Source: Tricholomella constricta (Eukaryota > Basidiomycota > Agaricomycetes > Agaricales > Lyophyllaceae). Taken from it: a DNA stretch of 64,000 nucleotides. Position numbers and translations under genes: made by a program. The notes beneath the pieces are model-generated. The model did no database searches and had not been told where the DNA came from. It was given only the letters and a program-made list of their open reading frames with translations. Below, one piece after another: positions 1-11,045 of this stretch; the first letter of the stretch is position 1; the number at the start of each line of letters is the position of its first letter. The stretch covers positions 558,001 through 622,000 of the forward strand of contig JAACJP010000021.1 of assembly GCA_013368375.1 (NCBI GenBank), written 5' to 3'.

Positions 1-1348
1 TCTTGCTCTAACAATCCAGGTTATAGGCTTGGGCAAAGATGGGTAAGAAACCAGACGCAAAGGTTTGAGCCCTTGAAGAATCATTGCGTTATTCTGCTTC
101 CGCCGGCGGGACTTAACAACGTGCTTTGTTGCCAGTTCCTTCTCAGGAAAATGAAAGATCCAGTGACGCCACCCAGTACGCAGAAGAGGCTATACCGTTG
201 CCAGCACTGCACCCTGTGCACATTGACGAAATTGCTTTTGTATTATTTTAAATTATTCCTATCCGATCTCGCACAGCTGGCAAGAAATTTACATTTCCAC
301 ATGGTAAGCAATAAGCAAGGAATGTTGTGATGCAATGACAGTGACAACTCTCAGGAGCGATTTGGATGCCGGGAGATATAACTTCGAAGGGATTCATCGT
401 GCCTGGGGCATTCCCAATTGAGGTACTTTCATTCTGGCGATCGATCCTGTGGCAAGGTGACAATGTGAGGTTTGGTGGCATTAGCCAGAGTGTTGGACAC
501 TGGACGTCGGCCCTCTGTCGCCCACTCATAGGCAGCTTATTTCGAACCCGAGCATTTGAGTCAACCATCACAAATATTTGTCTCCGAGAGTCTGCATACC
601 TACAACTTCTGCTTCTCGTTGAACGCTGAGCGCTGAACGTCGAACTACGACTTCAAACAGCCAATTGAACAACTTACATATAAGTTTCTCAAGGGGCTGT
701 AAATTCTACCTCACTTTTACACTCGACAAGTCGTTGCGACGCTCTGCATACAACGTCGCGAACAAGCACAGAAGCTCTGCGCAAAACATCCTCTTCCTTT
801 TCCTCTGGCAAGCGCTCCGAGGTATCTCTTGGAGGGGCCAATGGCGACTAAAACAAAGCGAGGGGCAATCGATGCACAACAGACTCAGAGACTGGGAGGT
901 ACAGCCTAGTAAAAACCGAGTTCGTCCTGTCCTTCCTGTTTTCTTTTTCTTTTCTAATCATTCTCTTGTACAAAGCAAGGACACAAAAGTGCTTTTCAAT
1001 GTGATCCTGGCTATCTTAGGCATCGTTTGAGGATTCTCGTGTCTCATGCGTACTGGCGTCTGAACAGACAACAAAGTCTTCGAGATCATTCTGGCTCTCA
1101 CTCATCTTTGGTCTTTTCTGGTTCTTTGTGATGAGTTCTGAGCATATAATCATCACCAGGCTGCCAAGGACACAATGAACGACCTAGCCCGCCGATTTGG
1201 TCCCCTCAATTCTTGAGATCACGAACAACCGATCTATTTCTCATCTGGTGAGGCCTGCAAGTGGGTCGGCAATTCCGTGGAATACTTATTCCCTTCATAC
1301 CAACTTACGTGCCTGGCCTCCTCAAACCGAACGTTGCTGAATGGTGCG

Positions 1349-1530
1349 TACTTGTGACAAACGTTGTCAATTCAACTGCTTTCGAAGGTGATTCGGTTGC
1401 GACATATTTTCGACCGTTGCTCCAATTTTAAATTGAGGATACTTGTGACAAACGTTGTCAATTCAACTGCTTTCGAAGGTGATTCGGTTGCGACATATTT
1501 TCGACCGTTGCTCCAATTTTAAATTGAGGA
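1349..1530. repeat. Perfect 91-bp tandem duplication
   Basis: Positions 1349-1439 and 1440-1530 are identical over 91 bases, each starting TACTTGTGACAAACG and ending AAATTGAGGA. No coding frame spans it. The perfect identity indicates a very recent local duplication, or an assembly duplication. Confidence 0.95.
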
Positions 1531-1856
1531 CGCTGATCAGTCAATAGAAGGTCATGCAATGGACCTCATGGCGTCTCTCCACCACTCACGTTTGCAAAAG
1601 CCTCAACTGTACCCACATGATCATCCCATCATTCCGACCTAAATTTGGACTTGGCCGCAACGAGATTTTCGATAACACTCGCTGGCAGCACGCATGGCGT
1701 ATTTCGCGACAGTCGATGTGTTCTATGCACATGCGACCATCTGTCACATTGTACCTCTGGTAAATTGAAGTGTCAGCGGGCCGGGACATGTGGTATAGCC
1801 TCCATACGCCCTCTTCCGATATATCCGTATTTTACCTGACCTCTCTTGCCTCTTCC

Positions 1857-1866
1857 CTATAAGAAC
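1857..1866 (+). promoter_or_regulatory. TATA-like element before nuclease gene A
   Basis: CTATAAGAAC lies about 60 bases upstream of the ATG at 1923, a plausible distance for a fungal core promoter. The second nuclease gene has a similar CTATAG motif in front of its ATG and shares a short AAAGCTGTG block, suggesting that promoter and coding region duplicated together. Confidence 0.4.
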
Positions 1867-1922
1867 TACAAAAGCTGTGTCTTCTGTTTCCAGTGAACGC
1901 TTTATACGACCCGCTGGTTAAG

Positions 1923-3042
1923 ATGTTGCTTCTCCCTGCTGTTTTCTTAAGTGTTGTCGCTTCAGCTTTTGCAAGCCCCGTCGACAGTCTCGAGGCCCGT
2001 GCGTTACCCACCCCTATCAGTGCTGCCACCGCCAGGACCTACTTGGCCTCCTGTACGCATCTCCCGCTGGTGGAAGATACCACGGATACCTCATTCCAAT
2101 GTTGAACAGTGACCGTTGCTGCCGAAAACAACGTGCCCGCCTACGATCGTACGCTCTTCAAGCACTGGCACATCGGTTCGTCATATTCTTTTATTTCCTC
2201 CGTTAATCTCACAAAAACCCAGTTTCCGGCAACTGCGACACAAGAGAGAGTAAGTTTTTGTGTACAATGCCTGTACGATGCACGAATGCCTTTATTGACC
2301 GGATGTTGTCCACTGTGTCCAGCCGTGCTGAAACGAGACGGCACCAACGTAGTCACCGATTCCGCATGCTCAGTGACTTCAGGAAAATGGGTGTCTCCAT
2401 ATGACAACGTTGCCACCACTTTAGCCAGCGACTTGGACATTGTAAGCGGTCATACTCCATTCCAGAACCCGCCGACCATGGTTTATACACATCTTTATCA
2501 ATGCAGGATCATCTTGTGCCGTTGAGGGAGGTATGTCAAATAACATCTTCTGATGCGGTCATTCACGATCGCTAAACACGGTCATCAGGCATGGGTCTCC
2601 GGAGCTAGATTGTGGACCGACGCCCAGCGTGAGGCTTTTGCTAACGACCTCACGCGCCCGCAACTCGTTGCTGTTACCGACAAGTACGTAGAACCATGCT
2701 CTTCCTTTGTTTCTTCCAACCGACCTACCTATCACTCGGACTTGAAGCTTGAACCAGTCAAAAGGTACTCGTTTCATTGGATGTTGACATCCTAGTATCG
2801 CATATTGCTAACCGCCAATCGATTTTCTAGGTGACCAAGGTATATCAACATCCTGACGACACCCATCTTCCACCGTCACTGATTGCGATTCCACCCTTGC
2901 AGATCCCGCAACGTGGCTCCCTCCTTTGTCCAGCTACGTCTGCACCTACGTCCGCGCATGGGTGCAGGTCAAGTATTTCTATGGCCTCACTATCGACTCT
3001 GCGGAGAAAACAGCCTTGACTAACAAACTCGCCAACTGCTAA
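1923..3042 (+). CDS. Secreted HNH nuclease, DUF1524 type (copy A)
   Basis: Predicted 208-residue secreted nuclease. Exons: 1923-2052, 2110-2175, 2223-2249, 2323-2441, 2507-2530, 2589-2683, 2750-2766, 2831-2839 and 2903-3042; the sum is exactly 209 codons including the stop. The N-terminus is a signal peptide (MLLLPAVFLSVVASAFASP). The core carries the DUF1524/GmrSD C-terminal-type HNH motif DHLVPLREAW, whose His is the expected general base, followed by a DPATWLPP block and a conserved Cys near the C-terminus. The family includes extracellular nucleases of bacteria and fungi; the actual substrate is inferred, not shown. Exons 7 and 8 are micro-exons of 17 and 9 nt. The neighbour at 3521 is a tandem paralogue with the same exon layout. 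Confidence 0.85.
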
Positions 3043-3290
3043 GCAGAATGAACGTAGGACAGGAGGTACGGAAGGTGAGCAGCCCTCGAGTATGGTATTC
3101 GCTTCCACTGATAGAAGAACTAGGGGATTTTGTCATGTATCATCTTCTCGTACCGCACGCTTTGAAAGTAGCAATTTTTGACGTGCCTATTATGAGCTTT
3201 GAACTTGCTGTCACGCGGAGTCATAACTTGCGCATTTTCAGGACAGGAGGTCCTCTTACTGGCACTGCAAGTAACAAATGGCAATGCACC

Positions 3291-3330
3291 ACTCTTCTAG
3301 TAATGCCCCAACTCTTCTAGTAATGCCCCT
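3291..3330. repeat. Tandem 20-bp duplication
   Basis: ACTCTTCTAGTAATGCCCC is repeated back to back with a period of 20 in the spacer between the two nuclease genes. The only mismatch is at the last base. Confidence 0.9.
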
Positions 3331-3520
3331 ATTTCGACGCTATTCTCTTCCGTCACTCTGGGCACATCGAATGGATGCTTCAGCGGCCTTATGTGGCAAC
3401 CTTGTGCCATCATCCCTTCTAAAGCCTCTACCTTTCTTGTTCTAGTACCTCTATAGATGAGGTCTTCAAAAGCTGTGAACTGTGCTGCCAGCGAACCCTG
3501 CTCCTCCCCCACTCAGGACA

Positions 3521-4653
3521 ATGATTGTTCTTGTCATCCTCTTCAGCGTAGTCGCATTTGCTCTCGCCAGCCCAATTGCTCCCGAGGCTCGCGCGTCGCA
3601 CGAGCTGCCTACTCCTGTTAGCGCCGCCACCGCCATGACCTACTTGGCCTCTTGTACGCTTAGTGGTCCATATCACACCCGTCTATCTCACGCAACGCAA
3701 CGTACGAGCAGTAACCGTCGGTGTCGATGACAATGTGCCCGCATACAATCGCTCCCGCTTCAAGCACTGGCACATCGGTTCGTCGAATATTTAGATCTTT
3801 CCTTCATTATTTGCTCAAGAGCCACCAACAATCCCAGTTTCTGGCACCTGCGACACGCGGAAGAGTGAGCTTCATCAATAAAAGCAGCCTCGTACTCGAC
3901 TACCTATCACTTACATCTTCAGCTGTGCTGAAGCGTGACGGCACCGACGTGGTTGTCGACGCCGCGTGCAAGCCAACCTCGGGCAACTGGGTATCCCCAT
4001 ACGACGACGTCACCACCACCGTGGCGAGTCAATTTGACATTGTACGTTCCTTACGTCCTCTTCTGCGTTAATTTCAAGTTGTGCCACGTCTTTTTTAAAT
4101 ACAGGACCACATCGTGCCGCTGAAGGAGGTATACTGAGCGCTCCGGTTACAAAAGGATTGCTAACGTGTTTCTATCAGGCATGGGTTTCCGGTGCTAGGC
4201 TGTGGACCGATGCCAAGCGTGAGGCGTTTGCTAACGACCTCACACTCCCACAGCTCGTGGCTGTCAGCGCCAGGTATGCGGAACACCACCACCCTCTCCC
4301 GTTATATGTTTACTAATCTCCCTGCGCAGATCCAATCGGTCTAAAGGTACTGCAAATGCTTCCCTGAAGCTTTAAAATCCTATACTGACTGGCCCGTCAA
4401 TCACTTTTCCAGGCGATAAAGGTGCACAGAGTCGGCCTTCTGACGAGTCCCTTAAAAGCCATTGACAATCAATATTTGAACGACGTTGGCAGATCCCGCA
4501 CTGTGGGTCCCACCCTCGGCCAGCTACCTCTGCACCTACATCCGCGCATGGGTTGAGATCAAGTACAAATACCACCTTGCCGTCGACGCTACGGAGAAGA
4601 CCGTCTTGACCGACTATCTCGCCGCTTGTTCAGTGGAAGAGGTCGATTCCTGA
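3521..4653 (+). CDS. Secreted HNH nuclease, DUF1524 type (copy B)
   Basis: Predicted 216-residue paralogue of the gene just upstream. Exons: 3521-3653, 3712-3777, 3838-3864, 3923-4041, 4105-4128, 4179-4273, 4330-4346, 4413-4421 and 4493-4653. Exons 2 to 8 have exactly the same lengths as in copy A (66, 27, 119, 24, 95, 17, 9 nt), so the two arose by tandem duplication. It keeps a signal peptide (MIVLVILFSVVAFALASP), the catalytic-type motif DHIVPLKEAW and a DPALWVPP block. The C-terminus runs eight residues past the terminal Cys of copy A. Introns differ freely in sequence while exon junctions are conserved, so both copies look functional. Substrate and role are unknown; nutrient scavenging or antagonism of other microbes are guesses. 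Confidence 0.85.
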
Positions 4654-5283
4654 TACTCGTGTGGGGTGATAGGACGAGCTGGCTGAGGAAAGATGATACC
4701 TATGGAAACGACGAACGCGACGAATTCGGATCAGACATATGCCTTACCTCCTTGATATGCAGAGCCAGAGGACACGACCCCCCTTTCTCTCCACGATTAT
4801 CCCTCTGACGAAACTTTTTTCTATTTCGCACTCTACATACTCTCAAAAAACTGTGCTTGTTTCTTACATCTGGCCTGATTACTTTTGCTTTGTCGCATCT
4901 TGGTCGGTCCTTGTTCCCTCTCCAAACTCGCAGACTTCCAGTATTGATCCAATTGATAAGTCTAGTCCAGCATACTAGGGAAAGTGTGAGCGTGGTTGGT
5001 ACGTCCTCAGAAGAGTTGGCTATGCTGGGGAAAGGGAAAGAGAAAAACCCGTTCCTTCCTCGGACATCCTTGACCCCGTTGAATTACAAGCCGGTCCCCA
5101 CACTAGTACTAGGCGAATCCGCTCATTGTCGAGAGTACAGAGACGGACGTCGACGCTCCTTTCTCCAAACAACGAAAAAAAAAACCCATCACTGGGTTAT
5201 ATTTAATACACTGTGGAAACTCATTCAAGTCGTTTTGTACATATTCCAAAGTCCCAGGGCCTTGTTTCGCCCAACACTTCACC
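4654..5283. other. Intergenic spacer
   Basis: No gene or repeat seen. It separates the 3' ends of the nuclease gene and the minus-strand GH5 gene (convergent), so it should contain both polyadenylation regions. Nothing more specific is recognisable. Confidence 0.5.
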
Positions 5284-7038
5284 CTATTGCACGAGCTTCG
5301 CATTCTCCGTCAAGATCGCATTCAACCCCTCCCTCTTCAAGCACGCCTCAAACTTGAAGCTCGCCGCAATCGCATCGATCTCCTCCAGACTCTTCCCCTT
5401 GAAGTGCTCCGCCCACTCCTTGATCATAAACTCACTGACCAGGATGTTCCTCGCAAGGCGCGTCACACGGCTATCCAGCTTCCACACGGGGTGCGGGTAA
5501 AGGTTCTGGAACTGTGGTGGGATCTCCTGGAGGATGTGGTTGAGGAGGGGCTGGAAGACGCCGCGCACAGCGACGTCGTCTGCGCCCCAGGCGTCGACGG
5601 CCAGGCGGTGCTTCCGCGCGAGTAGGTCCTTGAAAAGCGTCATGTATGGCGTCTCGGTGGAGACGTACACCATTCCCTGGAAGCCAATGTCCTTGTACGT
5701 CCAGATGGACCAGCTCAGGCGATCCTGCGAATTATAAAAAGAAAAATGCGGCGGGTCAGCCATTTGCGTGCTGCTATACAGTGTCGGAAATGTACCTGAT
5801 TGTAAATGCCGAGCTGGTCTTTGAGGACCTTGAAGCGTGACTCGTTGATGCCCTCCGTCGCCGCGCCTTCGTACTGTTTCCTGGCGTAGACAGGGCCCCA
5901 CTCGCCGTTCCACACGCACAGCTTGCGCTCGTCCATCCACTCGCGCTTCCTCTCATAGCTGCGCCTCAGCCTCTTCTGCTGCTCCTCCGTCCCCGTGTAC
6001 GTATCCGGCGAAGCCGGGAACCCATACGACGAGTAATCATGGATGGAGTACGCAGTGTTGTCCCAAGCTTTGTGTGCGTCCCCAAAGTGGGAAAAGTCCG
6101 AGGCAAAGGTGTTGCCGTCGAAGAAGATGACGTGGTCGGGGTCTATGGCACGGATGGCCTTGTGGACGCGGTCGTAGAACGCGACGACGCGGGTGTGTTT
6201 CGGGTCGGTGGGCTCGTTGAGGGGATTGTATCCCGCGATCCACTTGTTGCCCTTGTAGTGGGCAGCAAGCTGCTCCCAGAGCCAGACAGACCGGTCCTGG
6301 AAGTCCTTGTGGTTCCAGACTGCAGATATAGGTGAGTGCGCGGGAGGAGTATGGATGAAGAATGCGCATACAGTTGGCGATGTGGGTTCCGTGGTCGGAG
6401 TGCCAGTCGGTGTTCTGTCCACCGGGGGCGGTGTGCATGTCGAGGATGGTGTAGATGCCATGGGCAGCGCAGATGTTGATGACACGGTCGAGGTGCTTGA
6501 ATCCAGAGTCTTTGAGAGCGCGAGGGTTCATGTCATCTACGTTGCATTAATCAGAGAGATAGTACGGAGCAATTGTTAAATTACTGACCCTCGAAGTGAC
6601 GGTAGTTGAAGGGAAGACGGATGCAATTCAGTCCAAGGCTTTTGAAGAACAGGGCATCGGCATCGGTGAAGAAGTATTCCAAAAACTACGGCGAGGAGGA
6701 TAAATCAACGATACATCAAGGGAAGACGTTTACAGTACCTTGTGAAAGAAAAACTCGGACTTTTCCTCGCCGATGGCTTCTGCGAGGGCATCGCGGATCT
6801 GGTGCTCACACCCAGGATAACCTGCAACAAAGTTCAATTGAATGGCTTTTATCTCGCCATATAACTTCGGAGGCACCTGAGATAAAGTTCTCCATGCTAC
6901 GATCTGGTTAGCGACCGAGGAGATGTTAAGCGGGAGGCGCACTCACTTCATCCACCCGCCCAGGCCAGCGCCACGAAGAATGACCTCGTTGCCCTGCTCA
7001 TCAACGAGCTTGGTTCCATCGACTTTGATAAGAGACAT
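5284..7038 (-). CDS. Glycoside hydrolase family 5 protein
   Basis: Predicted 473-residue clan-A (beta/alpha)8-barrel glycoside hydrolase. Exons on the minus strand, 5' to 3': 7038-6947, 6896-6877, 6821-6739, 6685-6589, 6536-6372, 6319-5796 and 5724-5284; they sum to exactly 474 codons. The start [20 protein letters not shown] leads into [19 protein letters not shown], typical of intracellular fungal GH5 proteins. The acid/base Glu is in NPLNEP and the nucleophile Glu in WNGEWGP. There is no signal peptide, so the enzyme is probably cytosolic and acts on glucans or glycolipids; subfamily and substrate cannot be fixed by eye. Exon 2 is only 20 nt. The gene is divergent from the ubiquitin hydrolase gene at 7264, sharing a 225-bp promoter region. 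Confidence 0.88.
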
Positions 7039-7263
7039 GTTGGATAATCGTGGGGCTAATGAGTGGGAACGCCATAGCCTTTAAAGCAATCTGAAGAGTG
7101 TGGACAAGAAAGGGAATGTTGTGGGACGGAGAAATAAGAGTGACAGGTGAGCAGGATGACCGAGATATCACCGGGCCAAGGACGAAGTTGATGAGCAAAA
7201 GTGAATCGTCGAGCTTAGCAAGTTTAGCCAGAACGTTCATGCTAGGAACAATCTTTGATTTCA
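7039..7263. promoter_or_regulatory. Shared divergent promoter region
   Basis: Only 225 bp separates the start codons of the GH5 gene (minus) and the ubiquitin C-terminal hydrolase gene (plus). Both promoters must lie here. I see no clear TATA box or known fungal factor site. Confidence 0.5.
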
Positions 7264-9006
7264 ATGTCCACTCTTGCCGAGCAACCACAACAATCCGCCC
7301 TAGATGAGCTCAACCAGCCCGAGCCCGTGGACCTCGTCGGCGGCCCATTCGCCGTCATCGAGTCCGATCCAGGTCAGCGACAAACACGCGCTTTGTTGGT
7401 GACCAGCGTTGATCATGCCGACCTCTAGGTGTCTTCACCTCGCTCACCCGTAATCTCGGCGTTCGGAACATCGAGCTCGTCGAGATGTACGACATTGAGC
7501 CCTGGGCTGTGGACCACCTCAATCCGCGCGGTCTCATCTTCTGCTTTCTCTGGCACAAGGACACCCACCGCCCCGGCGAATTTGACGATCCCGCCGCCGA
7601 ACGCGTGTGGTTCGCCAACCAGCTCAGTGACGACGCCTGTGCTTCTCATGCTATATTAAATGTACTTCTCAATTGTCCGGACGTCGACATTGGGGATCAC
7701 TTGCGGAGATTCCGGCAGGACACCGACAAGATGTCACCCGTGGTGCGTAACTGGCATCCCTCGGCACATTCAAAGCCTCATTCGTGCTACACTTGCAGAT
7801 GAAAGGTCTAGCTATCACGAATTCATCTCTGCTCCGCACAGCCCACAACTCCCTGGCCAGGTACGCGACTCGTCACTTCATATCTACGTGTATCTCAACT
7901 TTCGTCCTCCAGACCTGCAGATATCCGCGGTGCCCTTAATGCCATTGCCATTACCACCCTGGACGAAGCCAAGGCCAAATCCAAGCAAAAGTGCACCCCC
8001 GTCTCTTCAACAGCAAGACCGATTCGCGGCACCCGACCGCCCCCGACCAAGCGCGCCAAAACAAGCAAATCCACCGCCTCCTCGCCCGCCAAGAAAGCAA
8101 AAGCAAAAGCAAAAGAGCCCGAGGCCGACGAAGGCGAGAGCGAGGCCAACGAGGCGTACCACTTTATCGGGTACGTCCCCGCATATGGCAAGGTCTGGGA
8201 GCTCGACGGGCTCAAGTCCGGTCCGCTGGAGGTCGGCGAGCTGTCTCCTGCGGACGCACCTCCATCAACGACATCGTCGAGCAGCGGGTGGATGGACGTC
8301 GTGCGCCCCGCACTGCGGATGAAGATGGAGAAGTATGGCGGCGCGGCGGAGGGCGGGAGCAACATCCGCTTCAGCCTGCTCGCGATTGTGGACGGGCTGT
8401 ACGAGAAGGCGAGCGATGAGCTGCAGCTGCTCAAGCGGGAGCGCATCGCGCTCGAGCGCCGGATGGGCGAGGGTTGGGAGAAGATGGTACTTGCGCCCTC
8501 CACTTGTGTTTTCGCTGATTACTGAACATTGAACGCTTCCGCTTCCTCTGTGGACAGGTGGATCGGGGCCTGCTGGAGTCTGCCCAGCATGCATTTGCGG
8601 CGTCACCGGGTGACAGGACGTACGCCGCCGACTTTGGCGCGCGGCGGATGGAAAAGGATCTGGAGATCCTGGATATGCCTATGGAGGCGCTTGTCCCGGC
8701 CTGGGAGGCCTGTGTCCGCAAAGCGGTGCGGGCGAACGTTGCGGTGGAGGATGAGGTGACTAAAGCTGTCAGAGCGAATGTACGCAACATAATCCCTATC
8801 AGCACAATAATTTTCCCTGAACACGGGTGCTTATCGTTGTTGCTTGGTAGACGGACCATATCAAGCGGACGTTTGACTACGAGCCGTTTTTGAAGGCGTT
8901 CATGGAGAGGCTGCAGGCTGAGGGGCTGTTGAATCCACTGCTTGGCCTGGAAGAAGACGGGACGAAGGTTAAGAACGGGAGTGCGAAGGCCAAATCGAAA
9001 ACGTGA
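7264..9006 (+). CDS. Ubiquitin C-terminal hydrolase, BAP1/UCH37 type (peptidase C12)
   Basis: Predicted 478-residue cysteine deubiquitinase. Exons: 7264-7372, 7429-7742, 7799-7860, 7913-8486, 8558-8779 and 8851-9006 (479 codons). The catalytic set is complete: Gln101 and Cys107 in ANQLSDDACASHAI, His245 in AYHFIGYVP, Asp260 in WELDGL. The C-terminal FDYEPFLKAFMERLQAEGLL matches the ULD tail found only in UCH37 and BAP1; this tail binds DEUBAD partners. The catalytic Cys-His distance is 138 residues against roughly 76-80 in UCH37 and BAP1. The extra length is a Lys/Ala/Pro-rich stretch (KRAKTSK..., PAKKAKAKAK) in the crossover-loop region that looks like a nuclear localisation signal. The next gene, tail to tail 330 bp away, encodes an ASXH/DEUBAD protein, the expected activator. 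A nuclear histone H2A-deubiquitinase role is inferred. Confidence 0.9.
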
Positions 9007-9335
9007 AGGCATGTAGAAGGATGGAAGACGATGTCAGGCTCTTTTGGTATACCTTGCTGTGAATTTTATCTGCTATATGTTGCCTCTGTAAAACACCTCG
9101 TATTACACGGGTGCAAGAAACCACAGCACGACAAGAAAAGTTTCGCAGCGATCAGACATGGTCTACTACTTCGACTTCAAAATGGCGACGCTGCTCCTGC
9201 TCTCCCCAAGGGCTATACTTCTCCTGTGGCGTCGTCGAGTCGGCGTCTGACTGCGAATTGCTTAATTTATACTTGTACACGAGTCTAGCAACAGGTATCC
9301 TACACAAAGTCACAAATGCCTCCCCCACAACGACA

Positions 9336-10607
9336 TCACCGCTCGTGGTAATACGTGCCCCTCAGGTAAAACAGCGTACCATGATTCTCCCTGCCCCACC
9401 GCCCGTCACCGGTATCCCCCATTGGCTCCCCGCGCCACCTCCACACGGTCATGCACTTCCACGCATTGCCGTTCGGGCGCCGCGCCCTCTCGATGCGCCC
9501 GTCATTGTCGAGCAGGGCCGTCTCTAGCTGGGTAGGGCTGGTGATGCACGCCACCTGGGTGGGCGCGGAAGGCTCCGCCGGTTCGGGCGCCAGCAGCTGC
9601 GCTGGCAGGTGTTTTGTCATTCCTGGTTCGAAAAGCACCGTGAGGGCGTGAGTTTTCGGGTGTATTGCTTGGATCTGCAACGAGTTGAAGATTGTAGAGA
9701 CGCGAAAGAGTGTGGAGAAAAAAGGGAGGGCGTACGATGGCGTCTTTCTCGACGATCAGGTCGAGGCCTAGGAAGTTGCGTTTCAGCGCGATGATGTCCC
9801 CGACACGGAGTACGTCGTTCTTCGCGAGGGTGACGAGTTTCACCTCCGCAGCCTCCCTGTGTGCACCGTCAAAATGGCATGTACTACTACTTGAGCAATA
9901 GTCAGACGTACCCTGCCCGTGCCCCAGATTCCGACGCAAAGTTGGCTGGAGCGCTAGGCCGTGTACTGGTGTTATTCTGTTCCCAGACTTCGTCCTTCCA
10001 CGGTGCGGACATCGTCCCATTGCGTATGCCTTCCTCATACTTCTTGACCTTCTGCACATGAGATTCCGACATCCAGTCCGAATATATGTGGTCCTGCAGT
10101 GTATGCGCTGCGGCCAAGAAGTGTGAATCGGTAAAAACCGCCGTGTCGACCTCGCCGGACGAAGAGGCGGCCGGTTCGTCGACAGACATGGAGTCCGCCG
10201 CCGAGGGGTGGTCCGGGTCTATGACTGTACGGAAGCCGACGATCGCCGTGGGCGGTAGCAGCACTTTCAAGGCCTGCTGAGAGTCGGGCGAGAGCATGTT
10301 CCAGGAGGCAGCGTTGATAAGGTCCTGATGATACGAAACGCGTTGAGCGACTGGAACTCGAAGACCTGAGAGATGTGTAGGAATGGCGGAAGCTGGTGGA
10401 GCCTAGGTCTGGGAGACGTACAGAGATGTCCATGCTTGTGAGGGTGCTCTTGGAGCTTGTGAGCAGGTGGTGAAGTTGGTCTGCGGGATCTGCATCCTGG
10501 CTTTTGCGCTTTGGCCGTGGCCGTGGCCGCGCTGGAGAGGGTGAAGGAGGTGTGAGGGCGTCGATGAGCCTTGCTGGTTGGCGCGTCGAACGACGAGGAC
10601 GGTCCAT
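9336..10607 (-). CDS. ASXH (Asx homology / DEUBAD) domain protein
   Basis: Predicted 352-residue nuclear regulatory protein. Exons 5' to 3': 10607-10422, 10324-9912, 9856-9736 and 9674-9336 (353 codons). The basic N-terminus (MDRPRRSTRQPARLIDAL, then RPRPRPKRK) resembles a nuclear localisation and DNA-contact segment. The ASXH core follows at about residues 45-160: LLTSSKSTLTSMDIS, DLINAASWNMLSPDSQQALK with VLLPP, then the NEF-like helix TDSHFLAAAHTLQDHIYSDW. In animals this domain of ASX/ASXL proteins binds the ULD tail of BAP1 and activates it. The C-terminal half (about residues 200-352) looks beta-rich and is not a family I recognise. Convergent with the BAP1/UCH37-like gene. The physical partnership is inferred from family knowledge and adjacency. 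Confidence 0.82.
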
Positions 10608-10690
10608 TATCAGGAGTCGTGGGCGGACATAAAAGTGCGGCGATCACGTCGATGCAAATCGATTTGTATTATGGAGCGCACCAAAAGAAA

Positions 10691-10771
10691 TACACCGAAG
10701 GGGAATCGAACCCCTGCCGCTTGCTACCGGTGAATGGAAGGCAAGCATGATAACCACTTCACCATCGGTGT
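10691..10771 (-). tRNA. tRNA-Gly (anticodon UCC) with 9-nt intron
   Basis: Read on the minus strand. The acceptor stem ACACCGA/TCGGTGT pairs perfectly, the D arm is GTGA..TCAT, the anticodon stem is CTTGC/GCAAG with loop CTTCCA, and the T arm is AGGGG TTCGATT CCCCT. A 9-nt intron sits after the base 3' of the anticodon. After the discriminator A comes a T-rich run ending TTTT, a Pol III terminator. Position 1 is A rather than the usual G of glycine tRNAs. Removing the intron leaves 72 nt. A second copy lies at 45923. Confidence 0.9.
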
Positions 10772-11045
10772 GATAATGAAAACTACCTGTAGATCTATAA
10801 TATTAGAGATATGGATTCAAAAGTGTGGACGACGGGGCGATAAACTACGAAAGCCATGTGATTATTCTTAACTACATATCGTCGCCCGAAGTAACCCCTT
10901 AATGGATGGATGGATGCTACTTATATATGTACAAGTCCGCGAGCGTATGCAGCATAACTAGCCGTGCATGTTAAAAATACCTGCCATCACAAGTCTTGGA
11001 AAACAAGTGCGAAGACAGTCGAGTCATAAATATATTACAGCGCGG

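Larger units (their letters stand above)
1..1922. other. Gene-free upstream region
   Basis: I see no convincing gene here. The open frames on both strands are short and have no recognisable domain, signal peptide or codon pattern. The stretch contains a perfect 91-bp tandem duplication (listed separately), and its last 60 bases hold a TATA-like element in front of the first nuclease gene. Confidence 0.5.

Noticed and set aside
3048..3320. Short plus-strand frame between the two nuclease genes as an extra gene
   Set aside because: No domain or signal peptide and it ends in the 20-bp tandem repeat; better explained as 3' flank of copy A.
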